From: DAIRDK01 sp035403225
Lineage (GTDB): Bacteria > Bacteroidota > Bacteroidia > Bacteroidales > FEN-979
NCBI GenBank assembly: GCA_035403225.1
Contig: DAONET010000003.1
Coordinates: forward strand, 62,001 to 126,000
DNA: 64,000 nucleotides
Reading direction: 5' to 3'
This document shows positions 52,719-60,804 of this stretch, one piece after another; the stretch's first letter is position 1, and each line of letters begins with the position of its first letter. The notes beneath the pieces are model-generated. The model did no database searches, was not told the origin of the DNA, and saw nothing but the letters and a program-made list of their open reading frames with translations. Made by a program: the position numbers and the translations under genes.

Positions 52719-53894
52719 ATGAAAAAAGCAGCCGTTTTCATCACTTTGTTTTTCCTTTCCCAATTCATGTATGCCCAGTGGTATTATACCAGCGTTCAGG
52801 TAAGCACAAACTCCATCACCTTCGTCAACAATACCACAGGTTTCTGTTCCTCAGGATTCACTATCTGGAAGACGACTGACGGAGGAACCACCTGGAATGC
52901 TGTCACAGGTTTTGCCATGGACAGCATCATTACCTGTTTGTTTTTCCCTTCGGAAACCATCGGATATGCTACAGGCCTGAGTGGCAACCTGCTGAAGACA
53001 ACCGACGGAGGAAATACCTGGAACCATCTGAACTGCGGAACGACAAAGGATCTGCGACAGGTGTCCTTCACAGATGTGAATACAGGCTATATTGCAGGGG
53101 ATGAACATTCCATGTACAAAACCACCGATGGCGGGCTGACGTGGCAGACATTAAATTCCCCGGTGGGAACGACTTTCTCTTTGTTCTTTCTCAACAGTAC
53201 CACCGGATTCCTTGCCGGAAATACTTCCACTCTTTTCCGAACCGAAGATGGCGGCCTCACCTGGACAGGAACCCAACTCTCAAATTCAAATGACTACTTG
53301 GGCATCTATTTTTCCGATCCTCTGACAGGTTATGCTGCAGGTCAGGAAAACGCCCTTGTCCCCTGTATGGCCAAAACAACCGACGGGGGTTTGACCTGGA
53401 CAGAAATACCGGTGACGGTCGGGGCCGGGTTGAATACGGTATTTTTCCTGAATAATAATGTGGGTTATGCCGGTGGCTATTCAGGAACTATTATTAAAAC
53501 CACGGATGGCGGACTGACCTGGGGAAAACAAACTACCCCCAACCTGGGACCCATTCATTCCATCTTTTTCAGAGATAGCGACCATGGCTTTGCCTGTGGC
53601 ACCGCCCTTCTGAAAACCGATAATGGCGGAGGTTCTCTGGGTCTCCTGGAAACAACCTCATCAGAACCGGCATTGATTTATCCCAACCCGGCCATCGACC
53701 TGGTCACCATCTCCACCGGGAAAGATCCTCAAAACGGATCACTCACAGTCTTCAATTCCAAGGGACAAAAGATAGCATACAAAGCCATGACTACCTTCCC
53801 TTCCCGGCTTGATGTATCCGGCTGGCCTTCAGGAAACTACCTGATCAGGATTGATGCCGATAACCACATTTATACCGGAAAGTTCATGAAATAA
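52719..53894 (+). CDS. T9SS-secreted YCF48/BNR-type beta-propeller protein
   Basis: 391 residues. A signal peptide ends near QFMYAQ. Seven or so YCF48-like blades carry the KTTDGGxTW motif (WKTTDGGTTWNAV, KTTDGGNTWNHL, KTTDGGLTWQTL, RTEDGGLTWTGT and more). A type A T9SS sorting domain follows (PALIYPNPAIDLVTIST ... SGNYLIRIDADNHIYTGKFMK). The architecture matches the product of 29851, so they are probably paralogues. Function unknown. Confidence 0.82.
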   Translation: MKKAAVFITLFFLSQFMYAQWYYTSVQVSTNSITFVNNTTGFCSSGFTIWKTTDGGTTWNAVTGFAMDSIITCLFFPSETIGYATGLSGNLLKTTDGGNTWNHLNCGTTKDLRQVSFTDVNTGYIAGDEHSMYKTTDGGLTWQTLNSPVGTTFSLFFLNSTTGFLAGNTSTLFRTEDGGLTWTGTQLSNSNDYLGIYFSDPLTGYAAGQENALVPCMAKTTDGGLTWTEIPVTVGAGLNTVFFLNNNVGYAGGYSGTIIKTTDGGLTWGKQTTPNLGPIHSIFFRDSDHGFACGTALLKTDNGGGSLGLLETTSSEPALIYPNPAIDLVTISTGKDPQNGSLTVFNSKGQKIAYKAMTTFPSRLDVSGWPSGNYLIRIDADNHIYTGKFMK

Positions 53895-53932
53895 AACCCA
53901 TCATAAAGTCGCAAACCAGTAACCTGTACCGT

Positions 53933-54268
53933 ATGTATTTATTCATTGAATGTTGGAAAGCCCGCCCCGAGTGGCTGGCCCTTAACCGGGAAACCCGTTC
54001 GGCTTATATGGCTGAACTGGGAAAAGGGATTGAACAACTGGCGAAAGCCGGTGTCGAAATCATCTCCTGGAGTGTTAATGATCCGAAGACCTCAAACAGA
54101 GCGGCGTTCGATTATTTTGCCGTATGGCGGTTCCCTGATACCGGTTCGATGCGAGGGTTTGAACAAATCATTCAACAATCGGGCTGGTATAACTACTTCG
54201 ACCAGGTGAACCTGTCGGGAGAAATGGCAGATCCTTTACCATGCATCTCCCGGATCATCGATCTCTAA
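53933..54268 (+). CDS. Small conserved protein (DUF6616-like)
   Basis: 111 residues, cytosolic, with no signal peptide. The order of strands and helices (MYLFIECWKARPEWLALNRETRSAYM ... DYFAVWRFPDTGSMRGFEQIIQQSGWYNYFDQVN) suggests a ferredoxin-like dimeric alpha-beta barrel, as in the DUF6616 group. I am not sure of the family number. It lies 38 bases after the T9SS gene. Confidence 0.6.
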   Translation: MYLFIECWKARPEWLALNRETRSAYMAELGKGIEQLAKAGVEIISWSVNDPKTSNRAAFDYFAVWRFPDTGSMRGFEQIIQQSGWYNYFDQVNLSGEMADPLPCISRIIDL

Positions 54269-54338
54269 CCCTAAACAAATTTCTCGGCTTTTGGCTGAAC
54301 CTTAAATCCGGAATCATTAATAAACCAATCCCAAACCC

Positions 54339-56285
54339 ATGAAAAAGTACACCACCATCCGATTTCTCCAAATAACCGTCATTTTCCTTTTTGCTGTCAT
54401 CGCGCTGAATACCTCGGCCGGAGGACCCGCTTTTAAAGTTCTGCAGCAAATCCGGTTACCTTTCACCCCGACTATCCAGACTTTCAACCATTCCAACGAC
54501 TTTGCGTTTTTCCTCTGTTCTACAAAATCAGATATGCTGATGCTTGATGGAATCACCGGTAAAACGCTGTGGCAGAAAAACTTTGAAAAAGATTTCAGCA
54601 ATAAGAAATTTTCAAACCAATTCTGGAACAAGGTGGCCAATGTAATCATGGTATATGACGAAGACACGAAAAAAAGTATCGCCACCAAGTATTTTATCGA
54701 CGGGAATACCGGTAAACTCCTCTGGAAAAGCGATAAATATATGTCAGGCCTGGGTGATTATGACCTCGGTGAGGGATTCAGCGAATATTACCATGAGCAA
54801 ACCAACGGAGTGCTGCTGACAACCCGCGAAAGCGTCGATCTGGTGAATGTCACCACGGGAAAGACGATCTGGTCCAAACCCATTACCCTCTCAGGGAAAG
54901 GCAGGGATTTCAACTGCTTCATCATGGAATACTATGACCTGGTAAAGATTATTACCGGAGAAACAGCAAGTTATTATACCATTGAGGAAGGGAAGGAAGT
55001 GACCAATATCGATGATTATTTCAATAAGAAGAAGTACTTGGCCGACCAGCTGCATGCTCATATTATCGACATCCCCGACAAAGAGATGTACGTGCTGATG
55101 ATCAGTGAAACAATCCTGCCTTACAAAGCGATAACGGGTATCGATTTACCAAAACTCGACATGAATTTTATGGGGTACGATGCAAAGACCGATAAGTTGC
55201 TGTGGAGTAAAGTGTATCATATCAACTGCGCTTTCAACTGGGTTAACCAGCAGGAATATTTTGCCAGGATGTTTTATGATGGAGAAAGATTGTTTGTTGA
55301 ACATAATCCAAGTCCGAAGCCGAATACCGGACTAACGGTGCTCAACCCGGTGAATGGGGAACTGATCTGGGAAGCCAATTTCAAAGCCAGCGACATAAAA
55401 ACAGCCGGCTTGGGGAAAAATGTGCTGACACCGTTTCCCGCGCCACACCCCGTGACGGTCGATGGAAAAACCTTTGTAGTCAACAAAGCCAGGAACATTC
55501 TCTCCTGCTACGATGCAGCCACCGGAACGAAGATTTGGGATTCGGAAGATTATCCCGATGCCCAGAAAATCCCTTCCCTCCTCTACGCCGACGGTATGGT
55601 AATCATGGGATATGGCGGCGGAGCCAAAAAGTGCGCCACTATTATTCAGGACAAGGGTCCAAATATTGAGCGATATGAATACAACAACAAGGATAAGTAC
55701 GGGATCAACGCCTATGACGCCTCCACCGGTAAAGTTGTCTGGGACCAGGAAACCCTGGAGAAAAAGGCAAAGATCAAGATTGGGCTGATCGCCGGGATGG
55801 AGTTGATCGATGGGAAACTGGTCTGCGCCACCGACCGTAATTTACTGGTGCTTGATCCGAAAACAGGCAATGTCATCAATAATCTTTCCATCTCCAATGA
55901 AAAGCTGAATGACGCCTGGTCGATGGTCTATTTCCCCGAAAAAGGCAAGATCATCATCAATTGCGAAGGCGGCATCATGAAGGTCGATAAGACAGCGAAC
56001 AAGGTGGAAGGCACCGTGAAAACGCCGACTTTCCCTTTTTTCATGCCGTATGAAGAAGAAAGAATGCAGGCCGATGACCCCTGGTCCGATTATTCCGTGT
56101 TTACCAAAGGGGATGGAGCCAAGATGGAAATCAACGAGTTTGCCTCCATCGACCTGGATCATATGACCGTTCGCGGCGCCGGCGATGCTGATGCCTTCCG
56201 GTACCGGGCGCCTCATTTCAGTCAGGGAGGAGAAATGTTTTATATGTCCAATGGAAGCGAGGTGACCATCTATTCTGTCAAATAA
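54339..56285 (+). CDS. Secreted PQQ-like beta-propeller protein
   Basis: 648 residues. A signal peptide (FLQITVIFLFAVIALNTSAGG) precedes repeated blades of the PQQ-binding-like type (ITGKTLWQKNF, NTGKLLWKSDK, TTGKTIWSKPI, VNGELIWEANF, ATGTKIWDSED, STGKVVWDQET). No ethanol-dehydrogenase catalytic residues or haem-binding CxxCH motif are seen. It is therefore more likely a scaffold or binding protein than a quinoprotein enzyme. There is no T9SS sorting domain at the C-terminus. A terminator follows. Confidence 0.8.
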   Translation: MKKYTTIRFLQITVIFLFAVIALNTSAGGPAFKVLQQIRLPFTPTIQTFNHSNDFAFFLCSTKSDMLMLDGITGKTLWQKNFEKDFSNKKFSNQFWNKVANVIMVYDEDTKKSIATKYFIDGNTGKLLWKSDKYMSGLGDYDLGEGFSEYYHEQTNGVLLTTRESVDLVNVTTGKTIWSKPITLSGKGRDFNCFIMEYYDLVKIITGETASYYTIEEGKEVTNIDDYFNKKKYLADQLHAHIIDIPDKEMYVLMISETILPYKAITGIDLPKLDMNFMGYDAKTDKLLWSKVYHINCAFNWVNQQEYFARMFYDGERLFVEHNPSPKPNTGLTVLNPVNGELIWEANFKASDIKTAGLGKNVLTPFPAPHPVTVDGKTFVVNKARNILSCYDAATGTKIWDSEDYPDAQKIPSLLYADGMVIMGYGGGAKKCATIIQDKGPNIERYEYNNKDKYGINAYDASTGKVVWDQETLEKKAKIKIGLIAGMELIDGKLVCATDRNLLVLDPKTGNVINNLSISNEKLNDAWSMVYFPEKGKIIINCEGGIMKVDKTANKVEGTVKTPTFPFFMPYEEERMQADDPWSDYSVFTKGDGAKMEINEFASIDLDHMTVRGAGDADAFRYRAPHFSQGGEMFYMSNGSEVTIYSVK

Positions 56286-56351
56286 TTCGCCAACCTCCTC
56301 ATTATCTTAAAAAACCGCGCAAACAGCCTGCCTGTAAAACCAGCAGCATCG

Positions 56352-56395
56352 GGGATGAGCAACTGTTCCATTAACCGGCAGTTGCTTATCCCTTT
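56352..56395 (+). terminator. Intrinsic terminator after PQQ-like gene
   Basis: A 14-bp stem, GGGATGAGCAACTG/CAGTTGCTTATCCC, with one G-T pair, a 13-base loop and a short T-run. Confidence 0.65.
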
Positions 56396-56406
56396 CGTGG
56401 AATTTT

Positions 56407-56418
56407 GGTAAATTTACC
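56407..56418. promoter_or_regulatory. Palindrome in the promoter region of the 56459 gene
   Basis: GGTAAATTTACC is a perfect 12-base palindrome. It contains TAAATTTA, one base from the -7 consensus, and lies 40 bases before the ATG, so it may combine promoter and operator. Confidence 0.35.
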
Positions 56419-56458
56419 CGTCGTTAAAAGGTAAATCATCACCCAAAATTATTGTTAC

Positions 56459-57310
56459 ATGAAAACTAAAGTTGGCTGGATAGGACTCGGAAACATGGGA
56501 ACCCCCATGTCGATGAGGCTGATAGAAGCGGGATACCCTGTTACTGTATACAATCGTACAAAAGGAAAAGAAGAAAAACTGTCATCCGCGGGAGCCACGG
56601 TAGCGTCGTCTCCGTCGGATTTGATGAAACAAACCGATGTCATCGTGATGATGGTTTCCGATGATACAGCTGTACGAGATATTTTTCTTGGTCAAAACGG
56701 GTTGCTCCATCCGGGAGGTATCAGCGGGAAGATCCTCATCAACATGAGCACGGTTTCTGCAGAAGTAAGTATCGAAATGGCAGATCTGTGCCGGCAAAGC
56801 GGCAACCATTACCTTGATGCTCCCGTTTCCGGAAGCGTAAAGCAAGCGGAAACCGGAACATTGGTCGTGATGGCCGGCGGCGAAGAAGAAACCTTCAACC
56901 AGGCAAAACCCGTGCTGGACGTCTTAAGTAAACTGGCGCTGCTGGTGGGAAAAACAGGATCCGGCAACACCATGAAGCTGGCCGTGAACGTCCTGATGGG
57001 AATCATCAGTCAGGGCTTGTCAGAATCGGTACTATTTACCAAAAACCACGGACTCGAAGTCAGCGATTTCCTCCAGGTCATCAACAACAGTGCTATTGGC
57101 AGCACGTACATGAAAATCAAGGGAGATGCCATCCTGCAAAACAATTATAAAGCGGCTTTTGCCTTCAAGCACATCACCAAAGACCTGCGGCTGGCCAAAA
57201 AGGCCGGATTGAATTCCCCGCTGGGTAACAAGGTCCTTGAATGTTACCAACAAGCCGAACCCAAGCATGCCGAGGAAGATATCATTGCGATTATCAAAGC
57301 TTTAGAGTAA
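56459..57310 (+). CDS. 3-hydroxyisobutyrate dehydrogenase-family NAD(P) oxidoreductase
   Basis: 283 residues of the beta-hydroxyacid dehydrogenase family. The N-terminal dinucleotide motif is VGWIGLGNMGTPMSMRL. The substrate-binding DAPVSGSVKQAETG and the catalytic-Lys helix GSGNTMKLAVNVLMG follow. The C-terminal helical domain ends in KDLRLAKKAG. Members reduce succinic semialdehyde, glyoxylate or hydroxyisobutyrate-type substrates. The exact substrate is not evident. Confidence 0.88.
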   Translation: MKTKVGWIGLGNMGTPMSMRLIEAGYPVTVYNRTKGKEEKLSSAGATVASSPSDLMKQTDVIVMMVSDDTAVRDIFLGQNGLLHPGGISGKILINMSTVSAEVSIEMADLCRQSGNHYLDAPVSGSVKQAETGTLVVMAGGEEETFNQAKPVLDVLSKLALLVGKTGSGNTMKLAVNVLMGIISQGLSESVLFTKNHGLEVSDFLQVINNSAIGSTYMKIKGDAILQNNYKAAFAFKHITKDLRLAKKAGLNSPLGNKVLECYQQAEPKHAEEDIIAIIKALE

Positions 57311-57382
57311 TAATTCGGGATTGTTCTCTTTTCGTATTGGCAAGAGAATACAAGGGATCATCATCCAATTTTTCAGGCAAAC

Positions 57383-57413
57383 TTTGTTTTTTCCTGAACA
57401 ATATGTAAATTTG
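57383..57413 (+). promoter_or_regulatory. Full Bacteroidota promoter of tRNA-Asn
   Basis: TTTG (57383-57386), a 19-base spacer, then TAAATTTG (57406-57413). Both boxes match the Bacteroidota consensus with ideal spacing, the clearest complete promoter in the window. Confidence 0.8.
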
Positions 57414-57436
57414 CACTCCCAAATTTTGGGAAACAC

Positions 57437-57513
57437 TCCTCCTTAGCTCAGTTGGTTAGAGCATCTGACTGTTAATCAGAGGGTCGCAAGTTCAAGTCTT
57501 GCAGGGGGAGCCA
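57437..57513 (+). tRNA. tRNA-Asn (anticodon GTT)
   Basis: 77 bases including an encoded CCA. The acceptor stem TCCTCCT pairs with AGGGGGA, the anticodon loop is CTGTTAA, the T-arm is GCAAG-TTCAAGT-CTTGC and the discriminator base is G, as expected for Asn. It marks the border to the accessory region downstream. Confidence 0.96.
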
Positions 57514-57521
57514 GAAAAGAC

Positions 57522-57558
57522 AAGGGTTTCGGAAGCATCAGCAACTGAAACCCTTTTT
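57522..57558 (+). terminator. Terminator of tRNA-Asn
   Basis: A 9-bp stem, AAGGGTTTC/GAAACCCTT, with a 16-base loop and following T residues, 9 bases after the tRNA. Confidence 0.7.
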
Positions 57559-57651
57559 CATTTGCAAACAATTTGCATAACAAGACGCCGTAATACCTTT
57601 TGGAAAATTTGAAAATTCCTTTGCTCCACCAGGGTCAAGGCAAGTAACAAT

Positions 57652-58347
57652 TCAAATAAGTATTTTTGAAGGTGTACCCCCACATGAAGGATGTGTCCCT
57701 TGAGCTTCAGGGTGTGGGCCACAATGTGTAATTCCTTCACGGATCGCATAATCAATTACTTTAAAGTAATATTGGCGAGCATTTTTCTCTTCAATTTTGA
57801 TAGACTTCATGGCTTTATGGATGGCATCTTGTGCCAATGTATCACCGAAAGGTAGGTAATGAAAGTATCTACCTTTTAGTACGGCAGAAGATTTGATTTC
57901 TTTTAAATCCATTGAAATACTTCCCCCAATAGGAGTGAATACGTAGTAGTAATACATGTAGTCCCCCAGAAAAAGCTTTTCTTGTGAAAGGAGAATTAAC
58001 TGAAAGTTTTTCGACAAATGCCTAATGTTCTCTCCCATAATCCTTTTGTGTACCTCTGAAGCAACAAATTCCGCTACTTTCTTTAATTCACCTCCGCTAT
58101 TTAGATCATAAGTATCGATGATCCTTTCTATCTCCGTAAGAACATCATTCCCATTTAAGCGCATCATTCCTGTAACTGCCAACAAAATGTTCAACCTTTT
58201 ATATCGTCTCACTTTGGAATAAGGTTCGTCCTCTTTCTCAGCCCACTTTGTGATAACATTGTTTTCGTAAGTAGCACCCGAATAGATTAATGTGTCGCTA
58301 CCTACTGCCCCATTGTCCTTGCTTATTAATGCGATTGCTATGCTCAT
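57652..58347 (-). CDS. Possible Ntn-hydrolase (proteasome-like) protein
   Basis: 231 residues from ATG 58347. If the initiator Met is removed, the chain starts SIAIALISKDNGAVGSDT. In that numbering Ser1 and Asp17 fall at the positions of Thr1 and Asp/Glu17 in 20S-proteasome-fold subunits. A lysine before a strand (SKVRRYKRLNILLAVTGMM) could match Lys33 after a longer loop. The pattern recalls TTTVGI...DKR...KI...IAG of proteasome/HslV subunits. This is an inference from motif spacing, not a firm family match. There is no ATPase gene beside it. The C-terminal tail (THPSCGGTPSKILI) is unlike the fold and may be a fusion or decayed end. Confidence 0.45.
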   Translation of the reverse strand: MSIAIALISKDNGAVGSDTLIYSGATYENNVITKWAEKEDEPYSKVRRYKRLNILLAVTGMMRLNGNDVLTEIERIIDTYDLNSGGELKKVAEFVASEVHKRIMGENIRHLSKNFQLILLSQEKLFLGDYMYYYYVFTPIGGSISMDLKEIKSSAVLKGRYFHYLPFGDTLAQDAIHKAMKSIKIEEKNARQYYFKVIDYAIREGITHCGPHPEAQGTHPSCGGTPSKILI

Positions 58348-58413
58348 AGTCAAAATGTTGGATTGTATACCTCCCCGAAGTTCGGCCAGTTAAAATTAGC
58401 AATATTTAGAAAA

Positions 58414-58744
58414 TGAGGTACTCCCATTTTTAGGACAATCCTAAAGTAGAGATTTTCGGGTTAATATAAAATGGCTAAAAAAATCTATGAAAAAGACCCA
58501 GTTTTCAGAGGCACAGATTGTGTCCATTCTTAAGAAACAAGAGGCAGGGATGAAAACGTCCGAACTCTACCGTGAGTATGGGATTAGTGAGGCGACATTT
58601 TATTACTGGAAAGCCAAATATGGAGGGAGATGGTCCAGGACCGGAAACGGCTCAAGGAACTTGAGGCTGAAAATGCCAAGTTAAAAGGATTTACGCGGAC
58701 CTGAGTCTTGAAAACCATGCTAAGAAAGACCTGATAATCGCCAT
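58414..58744 (+). pseudogene. IS3-family transposase OrfA remnant
   Basis: An intact HTH start at 58487 (MKKTQFSEAQIVSILKKQEAGMKTSELYREYGISEATFYYWKAKYGG) shifts frame near 58630. It can be followed in another frame as MVQDRKRLKELEAENAKLK and, after a second shift, as RIYADLSLENHAKKDLIIA. These are the usual OrfA leucine-zipper parts. OrfB and the right end are gone. The likely left end begins near 58414 (TGAGGTACTCCC) and holds a TTTAGGA/TCCTAAA hairpin. Confidence 0.8.
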
Positions 58745-58760
58745 TTTTGTCTTCCAGGCT

Positions 58761-59054
58761 TCAATTGGCTTCTTCATAATGTTTTCTTTTGAATATCCAA
58801 GGTTCGTTTGAAAATTGATGAGTAATATAAAAAGTGTCCTCATCCATTCCATGTATACGTTTACTGTCCCAGGATGGATCCTTGGAAGTTAGATGCCCAT
58901 CATTTCCCAAAGGACTACCCAGGGATAAATGAAAATCATACTGTTTATTAGTATCCTTCTCCACTACAGAAAAATATTCTGTTTCGGTCTCTTTTATTTC
59001 AAAGACCCTCTTATCATGTTGCCTTTCCCAAAATCCGTTTAAATCTGTGATCAT
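58761..59054 (-). CDS. Hypothetical small protein
   Basis: 97 residues, cytosolic and charged, with several aromatic residues and no motif I recognise. It begins MITDLNGFWERQHDKRVFEI and ends near the IS3 remnant. It is the last gene of the restriction-type operon by position, 77 bases after the GIY-YIG gene. The lipocalin-like opening NGFWERQ is suggestive only. Confidence 0.5.
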   Translation of the reverse strand: MITDLNGFWERQHDKRVFEIKETETEYFSVVEKDTNKQYDFHLSLGSPLGNDGHLTSKDPSWDSKRIHGMDEDTFYITHQFSNEPWIFKRKHYEEAN

Positions 59055-59131
59055 GTCGTATTTGTTAATTATAAGTTAGTCAAAAAAACTATTTCATTGT
59101 TACCTGTTAGAACAGTCGATCAGAATCTATG

Positions 59132-59506
59132 TCATTTCTTCTCACCAGTCCCTACATAAGCCGGGCATAACATACCAATCGTTAATGCCTCAAGAATGGT
59201 TCTATCCCTTGCATCGGGCACTTCAAGATACTTGAATTTGTACCCCGTCCGAAGAATTTTCCCATTTCCTTTTAGGTAGCTCTTCGAAAAGGATGAATGA
59301 TTCGTTAGATGGTTCTGTAACCGTTGATTTAATCCGGTTTTTGCCCTGTTAGTTTTGCCAACATGCAGAACGATGCTTTTTGGATCAAAAATTATATATA
59401 CCCCTTGTTTGGTTGTCACATCCACACGCCCCTTAACAGGGAAGGTAAAGGTGGTTGATGCCATTAACTTCTCATGCATCTTTTTTAATTCATCAGGTCC
59501 CTTCAT
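59132..59506 (-). CDS. GIY-YIG-type nuclease-like protein
   Basis: 124 residues from ATG 59506; a TTG two codons earlier is possible. The GIY-YIG fold is recognised by QGVYIIFDPKSIVLHVGKT, followed by the helix with NQRLQNHLTNH, a conserved Arg/Lys-Phe region and a Glu in DRTILEALTIG, which could be the metal-binding Glu. A stand-alone single-domain form. It starts 8 bases after hsdS, so it is probably co-transcribed with the restriction-modification genes. Confidence 0.72.
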   Translation of the reverse strand: MKGPDELKKMHEKLMASTTFTFPVKGRVDVTTKQGVYIIFDPKSIVLHVGKTNRAKTGLNQRLQNHLTNHSSFSKSYLKGNGKILRTGYKFKYLEVPDARDRTILEALTIGMLCPAYVGTGEKK

Positions 59507-59514
59507 GCTCAATC

Positions 59515-60804
59515 TTATAAGTTGTCAGGTTCCAATGCTTCCTTCAACGCCACCTGCAGTAATTCCTGCGTGTAGTTTTGGTTCTGCTGAATGGTGGCTT
59601 CAAGTTCATCACAATATTTCATTAGTTGGTCGATTTTCTGGACAATGCGGTGCTGTTCGGGGAGGGGTGGAAGGTTGATAAATACTTCACTGAGGCGTTT
59701 CGATTTTATTCCTTTCGCAGCCAAGCCGCTTTGCTTTTCTATCAATTGATTTTGGAAAGTTTTTGAAAGTATAGAAAATAGAAGGAACTTATTGTCAAAC
59801 AATATTGGTTGTATGGTAATTATTCTTTGTGCAAGTGCAAATTGCTTGTCATAGTTAAGAATACATGCATTCCCTAAAGGTGCTTCAGTTGTAAATAAAA
59901 TATCTCCATTTCGAGGAATCCCACGAGTCATATGTTTATTATAATCGACAGGCGAAATAAACTCTTCGGGTAATGTTGAATAGAAGCCATATTTTACATT
60001 CTTTGCAGTTATTAGTTTGATACCTGCTGAGACTTTATTTGGAGTTTTTCCTCGATAATCAATGAAGTTCGAAACTTCTGAAAGTCTACACCACACCCAC
60101 CCATCAGGTATCTCAAACGGTATATCTTCTGGCTTAATCGGTGGTAATGATTTTTCTTTCTTGATTTTCTTTTGCTTGACCAGTAGTTCCTTTTCGGCTA
60201 TAATCCGTTCCAGCAATTTGCTGGCTGGTTCATCTTCGGGGTTCTGTGGTACTAATTTTCCCTGTATTGCATCTTGCAGGATTTGCTGACGGAGGTGTTT
60301 AAGAAATGTTACTTGGTTTGAAAGTTCATCGGAAATTGCTTTATTCGATTTCTGTAAACTTCCCAATCGCTCAACAATTTCAATTTGTTCTTTGAATGGA
60401 GGTAATGGTATGTCAATATCGGCAATTGCACTCATTGGTAAACTCACGTTTGCCATTCCACGCATCCGTGAAACCAGTTCATTTTCCTTGTTCAGGTCAA
60501 GATATTGGAATAGGTATTGTGCAGACACCTTACTTTTATCTTTGGGAGTTACAGCGCACAGAATCGAACCCAATGCAAATTTTCCTGACTGAAAATGAAT
60601 TCTTTTCATGCTTCTATGACCATGCCCCGTTGATGAAACAAGAGGTATAATTACTGCATCATCTTCAAATTGATACTCATTATGCGTTTTTCTTTCTTCA
60701 CCAAGAACAACAAGCGGATATTCACCAGCAATTGCTTTGGTAATACCGATATTGCCTTTTTCAATGTTACAAAGGTCTCCAAGTTTGTGCACCTGCCATC
60801 CCAT
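59515..60804 (-). CDS. hsdS: Type I restriction-modification specificity subunit
   Basis: 429 residues with two target-recognition domains, each ending in a conserved helical repeat. TRD1 begins GWQVHKLGDLCNIEKG and ends LPPFKEQIEIVERLGSLQKS. TRD2 begins PDGWVWCRLSEVSNFI and ends LPPLPEQHRIVQKIDQLM. HsdS sets the DNA sequence recognised by the HsdM complex. Its start codon overlaps the hsdM stop by one base (TAATG). Confidence 0.93.
   Translation of the reverse strand: MGWQVHKLGDLCNIEKGNIGITKAIAGEYPLVVLGEERKTHNEYQFEDDAVIIPLVSSTGHGHRSMKRIHFQSGKFALGSILCAVTPKDKSKVSAQYLFQYLDLNKENELVSRMRGMANVSLPMSAIADIDIPLPPFKEQIEIVERLGSLQKSNKAISDELSNQVTFLKHLRQQILQDAIQGKLVPQNPEDEPASKLLERIIAEKELLVKQKKIKKEKSLPPIKPEDIPFEIPDGWVWCRLSEVSNFIDYRGKTPNKVSAGIKLITAKNVKYGFYSTLPEEFISPVDYNKHMTRGIPRNGDILFTTEAPLGNACILNYDKQFALAQRIITIQPILFDNKFLLFSILSKTFQNQLIEKQSGLAAKGIKSKRLSEVFINLPPLPEQHRIVQKIDQLMKYCDELEATIQQNQNYTQELLQVALKEALEPDNL

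Noticed and set aside
54339..56285. PQQ-dependent alcohol dehydrogenase
   Set aside because: Propeller motifs only. Catalytic Asp/Glu context and any haem motif are not seen, and the organism looks anaerobic.
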